Notes: generated by a model from the sequence alone, not told the origin. 64,000 nucleotides of DNA from Pseudonocardia sp. N23 (GCF_002583555.1 NZ_BEGX01000114.1:1-64000); one strand, 5' to 3'. Shown: positions 1-9,262, counted from the stretch's first letter. Numbers and translations: made by a program.

Positions 1-1
1 C

Positions 2-250
2 TTCGCCGAGATGGCCACCGAACTCATGCGACGCCAGCACAGCCAGATCTCCGAGACGCCCTCCAGCAGCGCACTGAAGAACCGCATGCGTCGCTCCCAC
101 CATGCCCACGAACGCTTCCTGGAAATCCTCGACACCGACACCGACACCGACACCGGCGAGGACGCCCAGACGTACTGGCGCGACCACCTGCAAGCCATCG
201 GCAAGTACTACGAGAAGCGCTCGAACACCCCCATCGAACTCATCCCCTGA
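2..250 (+). CDS. C-terminal part of a GntR/FadR-type (FCD domain) regulator, cut by the window start
   Basis: An open frame runs in from the left edge with no stop and ends at a TGA at 248-250. The visible 82 residues have the pattern of the last helices of an FCD ligand-binding domain: a His-rich helix (SHHAHERFLEILD), an acidic turn, then a helix ending in DHLQAIGKYY. The dual GntR protein at 25859-27328 ends in a comparable way (HEGIAEAIL...RRHLEALDAWW). Four GACACC hexamers at 131-154 code for an Asp-Thr run in the loop where such proteins usually have a short Gly-Asp turn, so the run looks like a slippage expansion. The DNA-binding half lies outside the window, so the family call is an inference from a short stretch. 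Confidence 0.5.
   Translation, partial: FAEMATELMRRQHSQISETPSSSALKNRMRRSHHAHERFLEILDTDTDTDTGEDAQTYWRDHLQAIGKYYEKRSNTPIELIP
131..154. repeat. GACACC hexamer x4
   Basis: Four perfect head-to-tail copies of GACACC lie inside the partial regulator gene and encode alternating Asp and Thr. Because the unit is six bases, changes in copy number would keep the frame. Confidence 0.9.
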
Positions 251-409
251 ACCGAGCCGACCAGCCACCCGGACAACTCGCCCGCCCCCGACGCAACCGC
301 ACGCACCACCGGTCGATCGTCCGGGGCAACCCTCGGATGGCCCGACGCGGGGGCTCGACTCGACGCGAAGGGCAGGCGGCCGGTGGAAGGGGGCGACCGC
401 CTCGTCCGG

Positions 410-1480
410 TCAGGAGTCCGGCAGCGTGGCCGTGACCAGACCAGGTCCGACGGTCACGCCGGAAGAGTTCTCCGACAGCATCTCGATGGCCACGTGACCC
501 ACGCCGTCCTCACGCCAACGCCTGACCACGGTCCCGTGCACCTCGACGGTGTCGCCCGCGACGTTGAATCGCCCCATCCGAAAGTTCGAGAGGGCGCGGA
601 TCCGGCCGGCGAGTCCGACGTACTCACGGACCGCTCGTTCCCACATGCCCTGGAGGAACAGGGTATTCGCGTACATCTCGGGCGCCCCGGTGGCACGTGC
701 GTAGTCACTGTTGTGGTGGATCGAATTGAAGTCGCGATTCGCGCCCGCCTCGACCACGAGGCGATAGACGCTGATCGGGAACGCCAGCGACGGCAGCCGA
801 TCGCCCTCCGCCACCTCGTTCCACGTGCGCTGACGGCTCCAGTCGACGTCAGACTCGCGCAGCCGTGGCCGGTCGCTGCGGGACCGGGTTGCGGGCGAGG
901 CGGGCTGCGCCCTGTCCGCGTCGTTCGGAACGTACGAATAGGTGCCGGTGCGGACCCGGGCCACCCGTTCGTCACGCTGATTCCGGATATCGCTCTCCCA
1001 GGTCATGAAGGCGCCGCGTCCGACGCTCGTTTCCTTGGGAACGCAGCTGACCAGTGTCGCTCCTCGACGGTGCAGGCGATCACCGACGTAGGCAGGACGT
1101 AGCCAGTCCATCGCGATGTCGGTCGCGAAGAACCCCGTGCACTCCGGTTCCAACCCGGTCTTGCGGCCGCTCACCGGAGATCGGTCCGGTTGCGCGTCTC
1201 GTGCCGCGACCGTGAACACAGGCGGCTCGCCAGGGCGCCAGATCGGCGGCATCGAGAAGGTGATCAGGCTGGTCAGCGGCGCGACCACGTCGCGGTAGCC
1301 GTGCTTCCGTGCCACGGCGGCGTCGAAATGCAGCGGGCAGGAGAACTCCAACGGCTCGACGAAGCGACGGATGAGGCCGCTCTCGATCCGATCAGCGCCC
1401 TCCACCGGCGGATCGGTGTCGAAGTCCGTTCCCACTGTGTCGGCGACGACCTGCCAGTCGCGGCGCCAATCGTCTTCCAT
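410..1480 (-). CDS. Two-domain MaoC-type acyl-CoA dehydratase/hydratase
   Basis: About 356 residues with two hot-dog domains. The N-terminal half (about 25-170) looks like a FAS1-type dehydratase domain (segment FVEPLEFSCPLHFDAAVA). The C-terminal half (about 225-350) is a MaoC domain with the hydratase-2 signature DFNSIHHN, whose Asp and His are the catalytic pair of R-specific enoyl-CoA hydratases. Members of this family hydrate 2-enoyl-CoA or dehydrate 3-hydroxyacyl-CoA. The ATG at 1480 was chosen because the frame's upstream 44 residues are low in family-like sequence and AAGGAG lies 14 bases before it; the frame stays open to 1612. It follows the carboxylase beta gene by about 90 bases on the same strand, so the two are probably cotranscribed. 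The substrate is not visible. Confidence 0.82.
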   Translation of the reverse strand: MEDDWRRDWQVVADTVGTDFDTDPPVEGADRIESGLIRRFVEPLEFSCPLHFDAAVARKHGYRDVVAPLTSLITFSMPPIWRPGEPPVFTVAARDAQPDRSPVSGRKTGLEPECTGFFATDIAMDWLRPAYVGDRLHRRGATLVSCVPKETSVGRGAFMTWESDIRNQRDERVARVRTGTYSYVPNDADRAQPASPATRSRSDRPRLRESDVDWSRQRTWNEVAEGDRLPSLAFPISVYRLVVEAGANRDFNSIHHNSDYARATGAPEMYANTLFLQGMWERAVREYVGLAGRIRALSNFRMGRFNVAGDTVEVHGTVVRRWREDGVGHVAIEMLSENSSGVTVGPGLVTATLPDS

Positions 1481-1571
1481 CGAGCTACTCGTCTCTCCTT
1501 CAGAGGCGCAGGTCACGACCTGGCGGGGAGGAGCGCCCCTCGATCGAGGAAGCGCCGCGATGTCCCCTGCG

Positions 1572-3200
1572 CTACGGCCGCACGCCGTAGCGCGGCTTGG
1601 GACCCAGGTCATGCGACAGGCGGGGGATCGCGGTCTCCAGGTAGCGGATGATGACGTGTCTGGTGTCCCGTGGGTCGATCAGCTCCTCGACCCCGAAAGC
1701 CTCCGCGATCGGGAAGACGCTCTTCATCAAGCGGAGCCTGTCCTCGATCTCGGCCCGCTTCGCATCCGGATCTGCCGCGTCGTTGATGACCCGACGGTAG
1801 GCGGCCTCGACCCCACCCTCGATCGGGATCGAGCCCCATTCGCCCGAGGGCCAGCCGATGCGTAGTCCGAGGCGGGCCGGTGTGCTGGTCGCGACGCCGG
1901 CCATGCCGTAGCAACGCCGGACCTGAACGGTCACCAGAGGAACGGTGATCTGATGGGCGATCCACAGGGCCCGCATGCCCGAGCGCAGGACTCCGGCGGC
2001 CTCCGCCTGCGGACCCACCATGAACCCGGGTACATCTGCGAAGTTGATCAGAGGGATGCGGAAGTAGTCGCACATCTCGATGAAGTGGGTCATCTTCTCC
2101 GACCCGGGAACGTCCAACGCGCCGCCCTGGACCATGGGGTTGTTCGCGACGACCCCCACGACGTGGCCATGCATCCGCGCCAGGCCGACGATCAGCGACC
2201 GCGCATACAACGGCTTGATCTCGAAGAAGGATCCTTCATCGACGACGAGGCCGATCAGCTTGTGCATGCTGTACGCGCGCTTGCGCTGGCGCGGGATGAT
2301 CGACAGCAACGCCTCCTCGCGCCGGTCCGGCCGGTCGTTCGGCTCCTCGTACGGAGGAAGCTCCCAGACGTTCTGCGGCAGGTACGACAGGAATCGCCGC
2401 ATCTGCGCGAAGCAGTCCAGCTCGTCCGTGGCGAGGTTGTCCGCCACGCCGCTCTGCCGGACGTGGACGTCCGTGCCGCCGAGGTCGGACTTCGAGATGT
2501 CCAGCCCGATTGCCCGCTTCACGACCGGGGGGCCGGCCGAGAACAGCTCACTCCCCTCGATCATGCAGTTCCAATGGGTGAGCAACGCGTACGCGGCGAC
2601 GCCACCTGCGACCGCGCCCGCGATCCCTGCGATGACCGGGACCTTGGCCAGCAGCCCGAGGTTCCTCGACCAGTCCCCGCTGTTCGGGATGTAGGAGCGA
2701 CCGAGCTGATCCATCGCAGCCACGTTCGCGCCTACGCCGTCGAGCATCTGCACGAACGGCACCCGGTATTCCTCGGCCATCTGAACGGCGAAGTGGCGCT
2801 TGCTGCGCTGGCCCGGCACTCCCCCCTGAGCCGATCCGCCGCGGACGGTGAAGTCCTCCCCCGCCACCACGACGGGACGCCCGTCGATCTTCGCCAGGCC
2901 TCCCACGTAGGGCTCCGGCGTGAACCCGGACATGACACCGTTCTCGTACGTGGCTGACCCGACCAGGGCGCCGAACTCGTGGAACGAGCCGGGATCGACG
3001 AGACCATCGATGCGCTCACGAATGGTGAGGCGTCCGGCCGCGTGCTGCCTGGCGACGCGTTCGGGACCGCCCATCTGCATCGCGAGGGCGCGTCGACGGT
3101 CGATCTCGGCGACCTCCGGAGACCAGTCCGTGATGGCCGGATCCTCATCACCCGAGCGAGCTCCGCCCAGTGTTCGTTGTCCGTCGTCGACCCGGCTCAC
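1572..3200 (-). CDS. Acyl-CoA carboxylase beta (carboxyltransferase) subunit
   Basis: About 542 residues of the AccD/PccB carboxyltransferase family. Both crotonase-like halves are present: N-terminal QHAAGRLTIRERIDGLVDPG and GEDFTVRGGS, then C-terminal NNPMVQGGALD and the oxyanion segment NFADVPGFMVGPQAE. Family members transfer carboxyl from carboxybiotin to acyl-CoA (propionyl-, acetyl- or longer), or act as decarboxylases. GTG at 3200 is preferred, with GAGG six bases upstream, although the frame extends to an ATG at 3257. No intact biotin carboxylase/biotin-carrier partner is in the window; only broken biotin carboxylase remnants occur at about 19.5-20.2 and 29.8 kb. The subunit must therefore pair with an alpha subunit encoded elsewhere, or be unpartnered. 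Substrate unknown. Confidence 0.88.
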   Translation of the reverse strand: MSRVDDGQRTLGGARSGDEDPAITDWSPEVAEIDRRRALAMQMGGPERVARQHAAGRLTIRERIDGLVDPGSFHEFGALVGSATYENGVMSGFTPEPYVGGLAKIDGRPVVVAGEDFTVRGGSAQGGVPGQRSKRHFAVQMAEEYRVPFVQMLDGVGANVAAMDQLGRSYIPNSGDWSRNLGLLAKVPVIAGIAGAVAGGVAAYALLTHWNCMIEGSELFSAGPPVVKRAIGLDISKSDLGGTDVHVRQSGVADNLATDELDCFAQMRRFLSYLPQNVWELPPYEEPNDRPDRREEALLSIIPRQRKRAYSMHKLIGLVVDEGSFFEIKPLYARSLIVGLARMHGHVVGVVANNPMVQGGALDVPGSEKMTHFIEMCDYFRIPLINFADVPGFMVGPQAEAAGVLRSGMRALWIAHQITVPLVTVQVRRCYGMAGVATSTPARLGLRIGWPSGEWGSIPIEGGVEAAYRRVINDAADPDAKRAEIEDRLRLMKSVFPIAEAFGVEELIDPRDTRHVIIRYLETAIPRLSHDLGPKPRYGVRP

Positions 3201-3565
3201 GGCACCTCGATCAGTAATTGAGTGACCTGTAATGCTCTCGCAGCCGAAGGCTTCCACCGTGCGTCGCTGCAGTCAAGATTGCGCCGGCTCCCACGGGGTG
3301 TGGGTTCCGCACCGGGGTGCGAGTCCGGTATCGGGCGTCCCGGGCGCGTGCCGTGCGAGGTCCCCGTTCCCGCGGCCCAGATCACGCTGCTGCAATCGAT
3401 TGCAGGCGGATCCGGGCTGCACGCGGACGGGCCGGAGCGGCGTCCCGGGCTCCCTGGCAGGATCTCGGATCAACAGCGAGCGGCTCGGAGTGTCGACCCT
3501 CACCGACCGCAGAATCGTGTGCCGTCGGGCGGCAGCGCTGGAGCCGCGGCCGCGACACAGAACAC

Positions 3566-4190
3566 TCATCCGCGCTGATCTGCCTCCGCGTCACTGATCG
3601 ACCGCTTGTCCTGGCGGGTGGCCACGCCACTGCTCGACCGAGCAGAACCCGCGCTCGACGACGTTGCGGTTGCGGCGGTCGAGGGCGTCGAGCGCGGGCG
3701 GACGACCACCGCGAGAACCTGGGCGTGTGCGGTGTCCTCGGTGGTCAGCCGGTCCAGCGACGATCCGCCGCGACCGCAGGTGCCCGCGAGGAGCAGGTCC
3801 TGTCCGCGCGCATCCCGTCGGGTCCGGGGCCGCCCGGCACCGGGGCGGGCGAGGCTCAGGTGCGCGAACATCGGGGCGTCACCCGCCTGGCCGGGGCCGA
3901 CGAGTACGACCAGCGGTAGCCGTGGCCGTCGACGAGCTGAAGGGTCTTCGGCGACAGCCGCCCCGGGCCCAGGGCGTGATCAGCGGGTTCGGCCGGCGGA
4001 TCCGAGTCGTTCGACCCTCCCCTGTGCCCGAGGTGAGGTTCGTGCCGATCAGCTACCGCCATCGGTGCGGACTCCTGTGGCCACCCGGCGGTCATCGCGG
4101 AACCGGCGGCCACGGCGACCCGTCGACGAGGGCAGTGATGACGCGATCACCGCCCACTCGGCGTCGGTGAGCAGGGCAGTCCGCGACACC
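3566..4190 (-). pseudogene. Degraded IS5-type transposase (copy 1)
   Basis: Pieces of one transposase can be read in order on the minus strand but in different frames. The N-terminus is LLTDAEWAVIASSLPSSTGR (about 4174-4110), the middle is PPAEPADHALGPGRLSPKT...QLVDGHG (about 3990-3920), then MFAHLSLARPGAGRPRTRRD (from 3871), and a C-terminal GVATRQDKRSIS piece ends near 3566. Roughly 60 residues between the first and second pieces are missing, including the region expected to hold the first catalytic Asp. Several frameshifts are needed, so the element cannot make a transposase. Terminal repeats were not identified. About 135 bases (roughly 3670-3805) closely match the plus strand at 22258-22395, showing two copies of the same element. 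Confidence 0.78.
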
Positions 4191-4243
4191 GAGCGGGCTG
4201 CGTCCCGCGAATCCTGCACCAGGCACGTCCGTGCCCACGGCCA

Positions 4244-4280
4244 GGGAGCGGCTGCCGGCAAACCGCCGCCGGCCGCTCCC
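4244..4280 (-). terminator. Hairpin downstream of the zinc alcohol dehydrogenase
   Basis: GGGAGCGGC (4244-4252) pairs with GCCGCTCCC (4272-4280). It starts about 20 bases past the stop of the alcohol dehydrogenase gene, between that gene and the IS5 remnant. There is no U-tract, which is common for terminators in high-GC actinobacteria. Confidence 0.5.
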
Positions 4281-4302
4281 GAGGCGCCGCCCGGGCCAGG
4301 AC

Positions 4303-5415
4303 CTAGAAGACGAGCACCCCGCGAGTGTTCACGCCGGCGTGCATGTCGGCGTAGCCCTCGTTCACCTCGTGGAGGGGGTAGGTCCTGGTGACCATCTCGT
4401 CGATCTTGAGGCGGCCCGCCCGATAGAGCTTGAAGATGCGGGGCAGGTCGTCGTAGGTGTGCGTGAAGCCCCAGACGTTCCCGCCGAGCGTGCGGCCGTA
4501 CATGAGGAAGGCGCTGACGTTGATCGGGATGTTGCGTTCCCGCCACGGCACGACACCGGTGACCACCAACTTGCCGCCCTTGGCCACCAGATCGCTGGCC
4601 ATGCCGATGAGGGTGCCGGGCACCACGCTCGCAGTGAGGATGACGGACTCGGCCATCACGCCTCGCGTCTCCGTCGCCAGGATCGCCCCGGCCTCCTCGA
4701 GGGTGGCCACCGCGTGGGTGGCGCCGAACCGCATCACGGCATCGCGTCGCGGAGCCAAGGGATCCACCGCGATCACGGAGGCGGCGCCGGCGATGACCGC
4801 GCCCTGCACCGCACCGACCCCGACACCGCCGACCCCCACGACGACGACGGTGTCGCCCGGTCGCACGCCGGCGACGTTCACGGAACTGCCGTAGCCGGTG
4901 GCGATTCCGCAAGCCACGATCGCCGCCACCTCGAACGGGATGTCGTCGTCGATCTTGATGACCTGGGTCTGGGACATCACGGTCCACTCGGCGAATCCGC
5001 CCACCTGGGCGTAGCTGCCGATGCCGGTGCCGTCCTTGGTGAAACGGTAGTGGCCCTCGGGGGCGTGGCCCTTCATGACGAAGGCGTTCTGGTCGCACAG
5101 CGCGCCCCTGCCGGTCGCGCAGTAGGCACACTTGCCGCAGAACGGCGTCGCCACCAGAACGACCCGGTCGCCGACCTGCACCCGGTTCACCGCCGGGCCG
5201 ATAGCCCGCACGATCCCGGAAGCCTCGTGCCCGCCGACGACCGGCACGGCCGAGGGGGCGTCACCGGTGATGTTGTGGTCATCAGAGTGACACAGCCCGC
5301 ACGCCTTGACCTCGACGAGCACCTCGTCGCCGATCGGGTCAGCCAGTTCCACCTCCTCGACCGTCCACTTCTGGCCGATTTCCCACTGCACGGCCGCCTT
5401 GACAGATCGAGGCAC
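4303..5415 (-). CDS. Zinc-dependent alcohol dehydrogenase, NDMA-dependent (Rxyl_3153) type
   Basis: About 370 residues of the medium-chain dehydrogenase family. The catalytic zinc site is seen as CGLCHSDDH and GGHEASG near residues 40-70. The structural zinc loop CGKCAYCATGRGALC follows at about 93-107, and a Rossmann core VGVGGVGVGAVQGA near 190-205. The tail HTYDDLPRIFKLYRAGRLKI resembles the actinobacterial group that oxidises alcohols with tightly bound NAD. The GTG at 5415 is preferred because AGGGG lies 8 bases upstream; a GTG three codons earlier (5424) is possible. It lies just upstream of the esterase-BVMO pair and runs in the same direction as the BVMO. An alcohol-to-ketone (or aldehyde) step feeding the BVMO is a reasonable inference, not shown by sequence. 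Confidence 0.87.
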   Translation of the reverse strand: MPRSVKAAVQWEIGQKWTVEEVELADPIGDEVLVEVKACGLCHSDDHNITGDAPSAVPVVGGHEASGIVRAIGPAVNRVQVGDRVVLVATPFCGKCAYCATGRGALCDQNAFVMKGHAPEGHYRFTKDGTGIGSYAQVGGFAEWTVMSQTQVIKIDDDIPFEVAAIVACGIATGYGSSVNVAGVRPGDTVVVVGVGGVGVGAVQGAVIAGAASVIAVDPLAPRRDAVMRFGATHAVATLEEAGAILATETRGVMAESVILTASVVPGTLIGMASDLVAKGGKLVVTGVVPWRERNIPINVSAFLMYGRTLGGNVWGFTHTYDDLPRIFKLYRAGRLKIDEMVTRTYPLHEVNEGYADMHAGVNTRGVLVF

Positions 5416-5554
5416 TGTGTTCACCCCTGAGGTTCGTTGACGATGTGCCGCCCGAGCGGCCCGATGATGAAGTTCCCGTACGAAGCTGGTTTCGTGCCCG
5501 ACCGTCCGTCGGCGCCCCCTCGGCGTGGGGCTGCGCGCAGTGGCGACACACCGA

Positions 5555-7261
5555 TCAGCGGGCGGCCGCAGTGGTGGCGTCGGCGACCCGCGCGGTCGCC
5601 TCGTCCGGTACCTGCGCATCGAGCGGCTCGAACACGAAGCCCCGGTAGCCGTCGGTCACCACCTCGTCACAGATCTTGCGGTAGTTCCCCACTCCACCCA
5701 GGAACGGCATGAACACCCGCGGCTTGCCGGGGACGTTGGCGCCCATGTACCACGACGCCGCCGTCGGGTAGAGCGTCCGCGCCGCGACCGCGTTCACCGT
5801 CGACACCCAGTCGTCCTGCGCATCCACGGTGGCGACGACCGTGGCCAGGTTGTGGTCGCGCATATGGGCGAACAGGTCGCTGAACCACTCGATGTGCTGC
5901 TCGATCGAGACGAACACGTTGCTGATGACGGAGGGACTGCCCGGACCGGTTGCAAGGAAGAGGTTCGGGAAGTGCGCGACCGACAGGCCCAGGTAGGTCC
6001 GCGGCCCCGCAGCCCACTCGTCGCGCAGGCGCACCCCCTGCTCTCCGACGATGTCCATCGCGAGCAGCGCACCGGTGATGGCGTCGAAGCCGGTCGCGAA
6101 GATCAGGATGTCCACGTCGTAGTGCGCGTCGGTGGTGTTCACACCGTCGCGGTCGATGCTGACGATCGGCGTCGTCCGCACATCGACGAGGTCGACGTTG
6201 TCCCGGTTGAACGTGTCGTAGTAGTTGGTGTCCAGGATGATCCGCTTGGTGCCGATGGGGTAGTCCTGGCGGGTCAGCAGGTCCGCGCGCTCCGGATCCT
6301 GCACGATCTCCCGGATCTTGCTTCGGACGAAGTCGGCGACGATGTCGTTGGCCGCCTTGTCCGTGGAGACATCGGTGTAGGTCAAGGTCACCGGCCAGCC
6401 GAGTTCCCAGTACCTCTCGAACCTCGCCTGCCGCTCCTCCGGCGTAGCCTCGAAGACCGACTTCTCGGCCGGCGGGAACAGCAGTCCGCCCGGAGAGTGC
6501 CGCGTCTGCTCGCGCCGCGCCCGATAGGTCGCCTTGACCTCGGCGGTCTCCTCCTCCGTCAACGGCCGGTTCCGAGCCGGCACGGAGAAGCCGGGCGTGC
6601 GCTGGAACAGCGTGACACTGGCCGCGGTCTGGGCGACGACCGGCAATGTCTGCACACCCGAGGACCCGGTGCCGACGATGCCCACTCGCTTCCCGACGAA
6701 GTCCACCGCCTCGTGCGGCCAGGTCCCGGTGTGCAGCACGCGACCGGCGAACGTGTCCACACCGTCGATCTCCGGCGCTCGCGGTTCGGACAGACACCCC
6801 GTGGCCATGACGCAGAACCGGGTACTGATCGTTCCGCCGTCGGCGAGCTCGACGACCCACCGGCCCTCGTCCGCCTGCCACTGCGCGCCCACGACCGCCG
6901 TGTTGAGCCGGATGTCCTTCAGGAGGTCGAACCGCTCCGCCACGTGCTCCAGGTAGGACAGCACCTCCGGCTGCGACGGATACCACGTGCTCCACTCCCA
7001 CTCCTGCTCCAGCTCCGGCGAGAACGAGTAGGAGTAGTCGAAGCTCGGCGCGTCCACCACCAGGCCCGGGTACCTGTTCCAGTACCAGGTCCCGCCCACA
7101 CCGCCGCCCCGCTCCACCACGACCGCATCCAGCCCGATCTCCCGGGCCTTGTAGAGCTGGTACAGGCCCGCAGGACCGGCCCCCACGATCACGAGGTCCT
7201 TGACCAGGGCGCTGTCCCCATCCGGAGCGTCCCTCGTTGCAGTTGAGCTGGCCATGTCCAT
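5555..7261 (-). CDS. Baeyer-Villiger (flavin-containing) monooxygenase
   Basis: A 568-residue class B flavoprotein monooxygenase. The FAD Rossmann motif GAGPAGLY is at about residues 27-34, the BVMO fingerprint FAGRVLHTGTWP near 168-179 (F-x-G-x3-H-x3-W), and the NADPH motif GTGSSG near 196-201. These enzymes insert an oxygen atom next to a ketone to give an ester or lactone, using NADPH and O2. The start at 7261 has AAGGCGG just before it, and a second ATG follows two codons later. A candidate promoter sits at 7495-7522, leaving a leader of about 225 bases with a strong hairpin at 7400-7433. The divergent neighbour is an esterase and the next gene on this strand is an alcohol dehydrogenase, a classic ketone-degradation grouping. 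Confidence 0.92.
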   Translation of the reverse strand: MDMASSTATRDAPDGDSALVKDLVIVGAGPAGLYQLYKAREIGLDAVVVERGGGVGGTWYWNRYPGLVVDAPSFDYSYSFSPELEQEWEWSTWYPSQPEVLSYLEHVAERFDLLKDIRLNTAVVGAQWQADEGRWVVELADGGTISTRFCVMATGCLSEPRAPEIDGVDTFAGRVLHTGTWPHEAVDFVGKRVGIVGTGSSGVQTLPVVAQTAASVTLFQRTPGFSVPARNRPLTEEETAEVKATYRARREQTRHSPGGLLFPPAEKSVFEATPEERQARFERYWELGWPVTLTYTDVSTDKAANDIVADFVRSKIREIVQDPERADLLTRQDYPIGTKRIILDTNYYDTFNRDNVDLVDVRTTPIVSIDRDGVNTTDAHYDVDILIFATGFDAITGALLAMDIVGEQGVRLRDEWAAGPRTYLGLSVAHFPNLFLATGPGSPSVISNVFVSIEQHIEWFSDLFAHMRDHNLATVVATVDAQDDWVSTVNAVAARTLYPTAASWYMGANVPGKPRVFMPFLGGVGNYRKICDEVVTDGYRGFVFEPLDAQVPDEATARVADATTAAAR

Positions 7262-7399
7262 CCGCCTTCATTGCCGTAGGTGTTCAGTCGCCGTGGCGAA
7301 CCCCGCCCACCCTCGGGAGCACGCGGGCCCACATCAGCGGACAGGTCCGTCGCCGGCGCGGTGAGCGAGCCCACACATTCCTGGCGAACCCGGCCACGC

Positions 7400-7433
7400 G
7401 GGTCTTCGCCGGCCCGCGCGCCGGCGAAGACCC
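7400..7433. repeat. 14-bp perfect inverted repeat in the BVMO leader region
   Basis: GGGTCTTCGCCGGC (7400-7413) pairs perfectly with 7420-7433 across a 6-base loop. It lies between divergent genes, so it is unlikely to be a simple terminator. If the candidate promoter at 7495-7522 is real, the hairpin is in the 5' leader of the BVMO transcript. It could be an attenuator or an operator. Confidence 0.75.
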
Positions 7434-7494
7434 TTCGGGACTGCGGCTCGAACGGTGGCCACCGCTCCGGCACGCGGTCCCTGCCGCCATGACT

Positions 7495-7522
7495 AACGTA
7501 ACGAGGTGGACCTGGTTGTCAA
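7495..7522 (-). promoter_or_regulatory. Candidate sigma-70-type promoter for the BVMO gene
   Basis: On the minus strand a perfect TTGACA (7517-7522) is followed after 16 bases by TACGTT (7495-7500). The AT content is well above the surroundings. The palindrome core ACCTGGTT (7510-7517) overlaps the spacer and -35 edge, as expected for a repressor site. Confidence 0.5.
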
Positions 7523-7764
7523 CCCCGCGCAGAGTGCAGGCGCCGCCCCGGAACGGATTTGAGTGTCATCTGTCGATGGGACATCGTGCTGGCGGAGTTC
7601 TTGCGCAGCCGCTAGGTTCCCTGGGCACGTGCCCCGCCCGGGTGTGCGGGCGCCCCCTTCGGGCTGCCGCAGATCACCGCCGCCGGCGACGGCACTTCCT
7701 GATGACCGGCCGTGTGTCCGGGCCGACATCTCCTTCCCGAACCGGACAGAAGGGGACGCCGAAG

Positions 7765-8694
7765 ATGACCTTGGACGCCGCCTCCCAGGCCCTGATCGAC
7801 CAGATTGCCGCGCGTGCTGCACCCAGGCTGTACGAGTTGCCGCTCGACCAGGCGCGTGCCGCCGCCGGGGTGTCGATGGCTCGAACGGAGCGATCGGTAG
7901 CCGAGGTCAGCGACGTGACGATCGACGGGCCGGACGGGGGATTCGGCATCCGGGTGCTCCGTCCGCACGGCCGGTCCCGCGCCGTGATCGTCCACTACCA
8001 CGGAGGTGGCTGGGCCCTCAGCTCCGCCGCCGCCTTCACCGCATTCGGCACCGAAGTGGCGGCGCGGACCAACTGCCTCGTCGCACTCGTGGACTACCGC
8101 CTCGCGCCCGAACACGCCTTCCCGGTTCCCGTGGAGGACGCCTGGAGCGCACTGCGCTGGGCAGCGGAGCATCTGACGGTCGACTCCGGACAGCGCCTCC
8201 CGCTGCTGGTCTCCGGTGACAGCGCCGGCGGCAACCTGGCCGCCGTCGTCGCCCAACGCGCGACCCGACATGGCGCGCCGCCGCTGGCCGGGCAGCTGCT
8301 CTGCTACCCCGTGACGGACTGCGACCTGGACCGGGACGGGTACCTGGATCCCGCCAACCAGCTACTGCTGGATCGAGCGAGCATGGAGTGGTTCTGGAGC
8401 ATGTACCTGCCCGACGTGGCCCTTCGCCGCGATTCCGAGGCTTCACCTGGGCGGGCACCCGACCTGAGCGGTCTCCCGCCGACGGTGGTGATCACCGCGG
8501 AACACGACGTGCTGGCGGAGGAGGGCGAGGCCTACGCCGACCGGCTGCGTGACGCAGGGGTCCGTGTCACTCATCGACGGTTCGAGGGGCAGATGCATTC
8601 GTTCTTGTCGATGGTCGGAGTGCTACCCGGAAGTGCAGCCGGGTTCGACTTCATCGAACGCGAAGTCGACGCGATGCTGCGGAACGCATTGTGA
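7765..8694 (+). CDS. HSL-family alpha/beta hydrolase (esterase)
   Basis: About 309 residues. The HSL/class IV esterase signature is complete: oxyanion motif HGGG near residue 81, nucleophile elbow GDSAGG near residue 150, catalytic Asp in EHDVLAEEG, and catalytic His in GQMHSF near the end. These are cytosolic carboxylesterases acting on short to medium esters. ATG at 7765 was chosen because AGGGG sits 9 bases upstream; the longer frame upstream is low in family-like sequence. Next to a BVMO this enzyme would be expected to open the ester or lactone made by that enzyme, an inference from gene order. Confidence 0.9.
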   Translation: MTLDAASQALIDQIAARAAPRLYELPLDQARAAAGVSMARTERSVAEVSDVTIDGPDGGFGIRVLRPHGRSRAVIVHYHGGGWALSSAAAFTAFGTEVAARTNCLVALVDYRLAPEHAFPVPVEDAWSALRWAAEHLTVDSGQRLPLLVSGDSAGGNLAAVVAQRATRHGAPPLAGQLLCYPVTDCDLDRDGYLDPANQLLLDRASMEWFWSMYLPDVALRRDSEASPGRAPDLSGLPPTVVITAEHDVLAEEGEAYADRLRDAGVRVTHRRFEGQMHSFLSMVGVLPGSAAGFDFIEREVDAMLRNAL

Positions 8695-8770
8695 GAGGGG
8701 CGAGGCGATTCATTCCTCGAAGTGCGCCGAGAAGCCGCTCAGCACGCGCATTCCGCGATACGGTTCAGGC

Positions 8771-9217
8771 GTGAGCAACACACGGGAACAGAGTCGCAAG
8801 GTTGTCGAGGACTACATCAAGGCGAGAAGGGCACGCGATCGCGCCGCCCTGGAAAAGCTGGTGGACGTCGAGGCCGTCACATTCAATTATCCGTCGGCCC
8901 TACCGTACCCGAGCACCTGGGTCGGCTTGTCAGGAATGGACGAGCTCATTGCCGCACAGGCGGCCGCATGGTCCGTTCGCTCCGCAGAGACGGTCGGGCT
9001 CTATGCCGACGACGACATCGCCGTCCTCGAGGTACGAATGAGCCTTGTCCCGACCGGTGAGAGCACCGCGGTCGACGTCGCGGTCCTGGAGAAGTACGTC
9101 ATCCGCGACGACAGGATCGTATCGATGACCGCCTTCTACGACGACCCCACCCTCGGCGGGCACGAGGCCCGGCCACCGCATCACCCGGACGACAAGGCGC
9201 AACCGGGTGACAGGTGA
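8771..9217 (+). CDS. SnoaL-like / NTF2-fold protein
   Basis: 148 residues starting at a GTG. The N-terminal helix (TREQSRKVVEDYIKARRARD), the following FNYPSALPYP segment and the final IVSMTAFYDDPTL strand fit the SnoaL-like branch of the NTF2 fold, which includes limonene-epoxide hydrolase, ketosteroid isomerase and polyketide cyclases. Catalytic residues could not be assigned with confidence. It follows the esterase by 76 bases on the same strand and is probably cotranscribed. Its ribosome site is weak. A role in the same ketone/ester pathway is likely from position only. Confidence 0.7.
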   Translation: MSNTREQSRKVVEDYIKARRARDRAALEKLVDVEAVTFNYPSALPYPSTWVGLSGMDELIAAQAAAWSVRSAETVGLYADDDIAVLEVRMSLVPTGESTAVDVAVLEKYVIRDDRIVSMTAFYDDPTLGGHEARPPHHPDDKAQPGDR

Positions 9218-9262
9218 CTGGATGACGGGGTAGGACGGCGCCTCGACCATTCCACCTGCGAG

